From contig CAJNDS010002154.1 of NCBI GenBank assembly GCA_905221605.1, positions 120,001 through 182,000 on the forward strand: a stretch of DNA of 62,000 nucleotides, in the 5' to 3' direction. The position numbers and the translations under genes are program-made. Within the stretch, counting starts at the first letter, position 1. Every line of letters starts with the position of its first letter. The stretch comes from Symbiodinium natans (taxonomy: Eukaryota > Sar > Dinophyceae > Suessiales > Symbiodiniaceae). The notes beneath the pieces were generated by a model. That model was given only the letters and a program-made list of their open reading frames with translations, had not been told where the DNA came from and made no database searches. This document shows positions 61,054 to 62,000 of this stretch, piece after piece.

Positions 61054-62000
61054 GCTTCAACCACTCCAAAATCGACCACTTGTGTTGCGACACCGTTCTT
61101 GCAACTGATGCGCCGCGCTTGTGCAACAACATATCAGATAGTGATTGTTGCAGTGGCAACTTGCTTGTAGCGAGGGCCGTGGGACAAACAAGCCTAAAGT
61201 GGCCAACGCAGTGTCAGTGCCTCTGAGCAGCCTCGGGGCAGAGAGCTTTACTACCCGGCATCAAATTTTCAAACCCTCGCAGCACGCGTGTTGTTTTTGG
61301 CGCTTTTGAGAAGAGATCAGTGTTGGGTGGGGCTGTTTATGGGCTCCTGCTCCCACCAGCAAAGCTTGAAGAGCGACAGCTGGATACATGAAGCTACTTA
61401 GGACTTGGAGCTTTGGGAATCGACGCTGGGGGAGAAGTGCTGACTTCGAGAATGCGAATCGAGGATGCTGCGGAAACATCCACATGACTTGACATCATGC
61501 TCTTCAAGTTCTGCTCGCGCTTCCTTCTTCTCTCTCTTGTCAATGGAACACTGAGCAGGCACCATGCTGCAATTGACGTGATCACAGCGTGCCTGTTTGG
61601 TGGACCGGGGGAGGGCGCGCGCATGAAGCCCCATGTAAAGTATGCATCTGCGTGCCAGGTTGCTTTAAAGGGATCCAATGCCTTGCCGAGCTGCGGCTGA
61701 CCGGCGGAGTCGACTTGTCTGCTGCATGCCTTGCAACAACCCCACGTGTGCTGTCACAAGGCACGACAGATGGATTCGCTGCCGCCGGTCTTTTGCCAGC
61801 CAACTGGGTATCAAGAGTCTGTAGACTGTAGAGCTGTATATGTAATCTTACTGGCTTCTGATCTCCCAAAGAAGCAGCTTCTGCACGGCCTTAGCCGGCG
61901 TGTCCGGATCCACCTCGAGGAGACAGCGAGGGAGGCACCATGAGGCACCAGCCCATTAAACAAATATCGCAGGCACCACAAGATTGACGCCGCTACGGCC
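61054..62000. other. Upstream side of the GH16 gene; no exon recognised
   Basis: Short frames only. The missing N-terminal exons, promoter or a spliced-leader acceptor may lie here or beyond the window. Confidence 0.3.

Noticed and set aside
1-62000. tRNA, rRNA and spliced-leader RNA genes
   Set aside because: None recognised by eye; a dinoflagellate spliced-leader match was looked for and not found. A covariance-model scan would be needed to exclude them.

Overview
This is a nuclear genome window from a eukaryote, most likely a dinoflagellate (Suessiales-like; I cannot name a species). The evidence is: coding exons of 20-300 bp cut by many introns; inferred 5' splice sites that are GT, GC or GA in front of 3' sites of the AG|G type; plant-type TTTAGGG repeats scattered in both orientations through introns; short foldback elements with 4-bp direct repeats that act as introns (introners); and extreme amounts of simple and satellite DNA. 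A 100-N scaffold gap lies at 38417-38516. There is no bacterial-style operon anywhere, and most long open frames in the repeats are artefacts.

Layout. (1) 1-5084, minus strand: a three-ORF retroelement-like unit. Its distal ORF runs off the window edge, carries a GIY-YIG-like segment and ends just as a reverse-transcriptase fingers motif begins. The two distal ORFs share one frame and are separated by a single TGA. (2) 6.7-8.4 kb: a RING-like terminal exon and a 1.2-kb CA-rich microsatellite. (3) 8.5-23.4 kb, minus strand: a string of about 27 short candidate exons separated by introns full of TTTAGGG arrays and foldback elements. Exons at 8821-9940 encode S1-S5 of a voltage-gated cation channel with matching splice phases. 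The other exons look like protein and several adjacent ones join in phase, but I cannot name them, nor tell whether they form one gene or several. (4) 23.4-38.4 kb: satellite DNA in successive blocks: a 76-bp AT-rich satellite with a higher-order repeat of about 1.04 kb, a 107-115-bp repeat, a 54-bp palindromic repeat, and a block of about seven copies of a 0.75-0.85-kb repeat. (5) 38.5-39.9 kb: a GAC-type array between two copies of one dispersed repeat. (6) 40-50 kb: low gene density, a few plausible exons on both strands, nothing firmly recognised. (7) 50.9-61.05 kb, minus strand: a large many-exon gene for a KRE6/SKN1-like glycoside hydrolase family 16 protein with a Cys-rich, EGF-like tail. 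It is the best-supported gene here.

How the parts relate. The channel and the GH16 protein are ordinary host functions (membrane excitability or cation flux; beta-glucan or cell-covering metabolism). The striking aspect is gene structure: introns appear to be built from two mobile or repetitive sources, foldback introners and telomere-like arrays, whose ends coincide with splice sites. Exon borders were placed by eye from reading frame, AG|G acceptors and phase, so each can be off by a few bases and none has transcript support.
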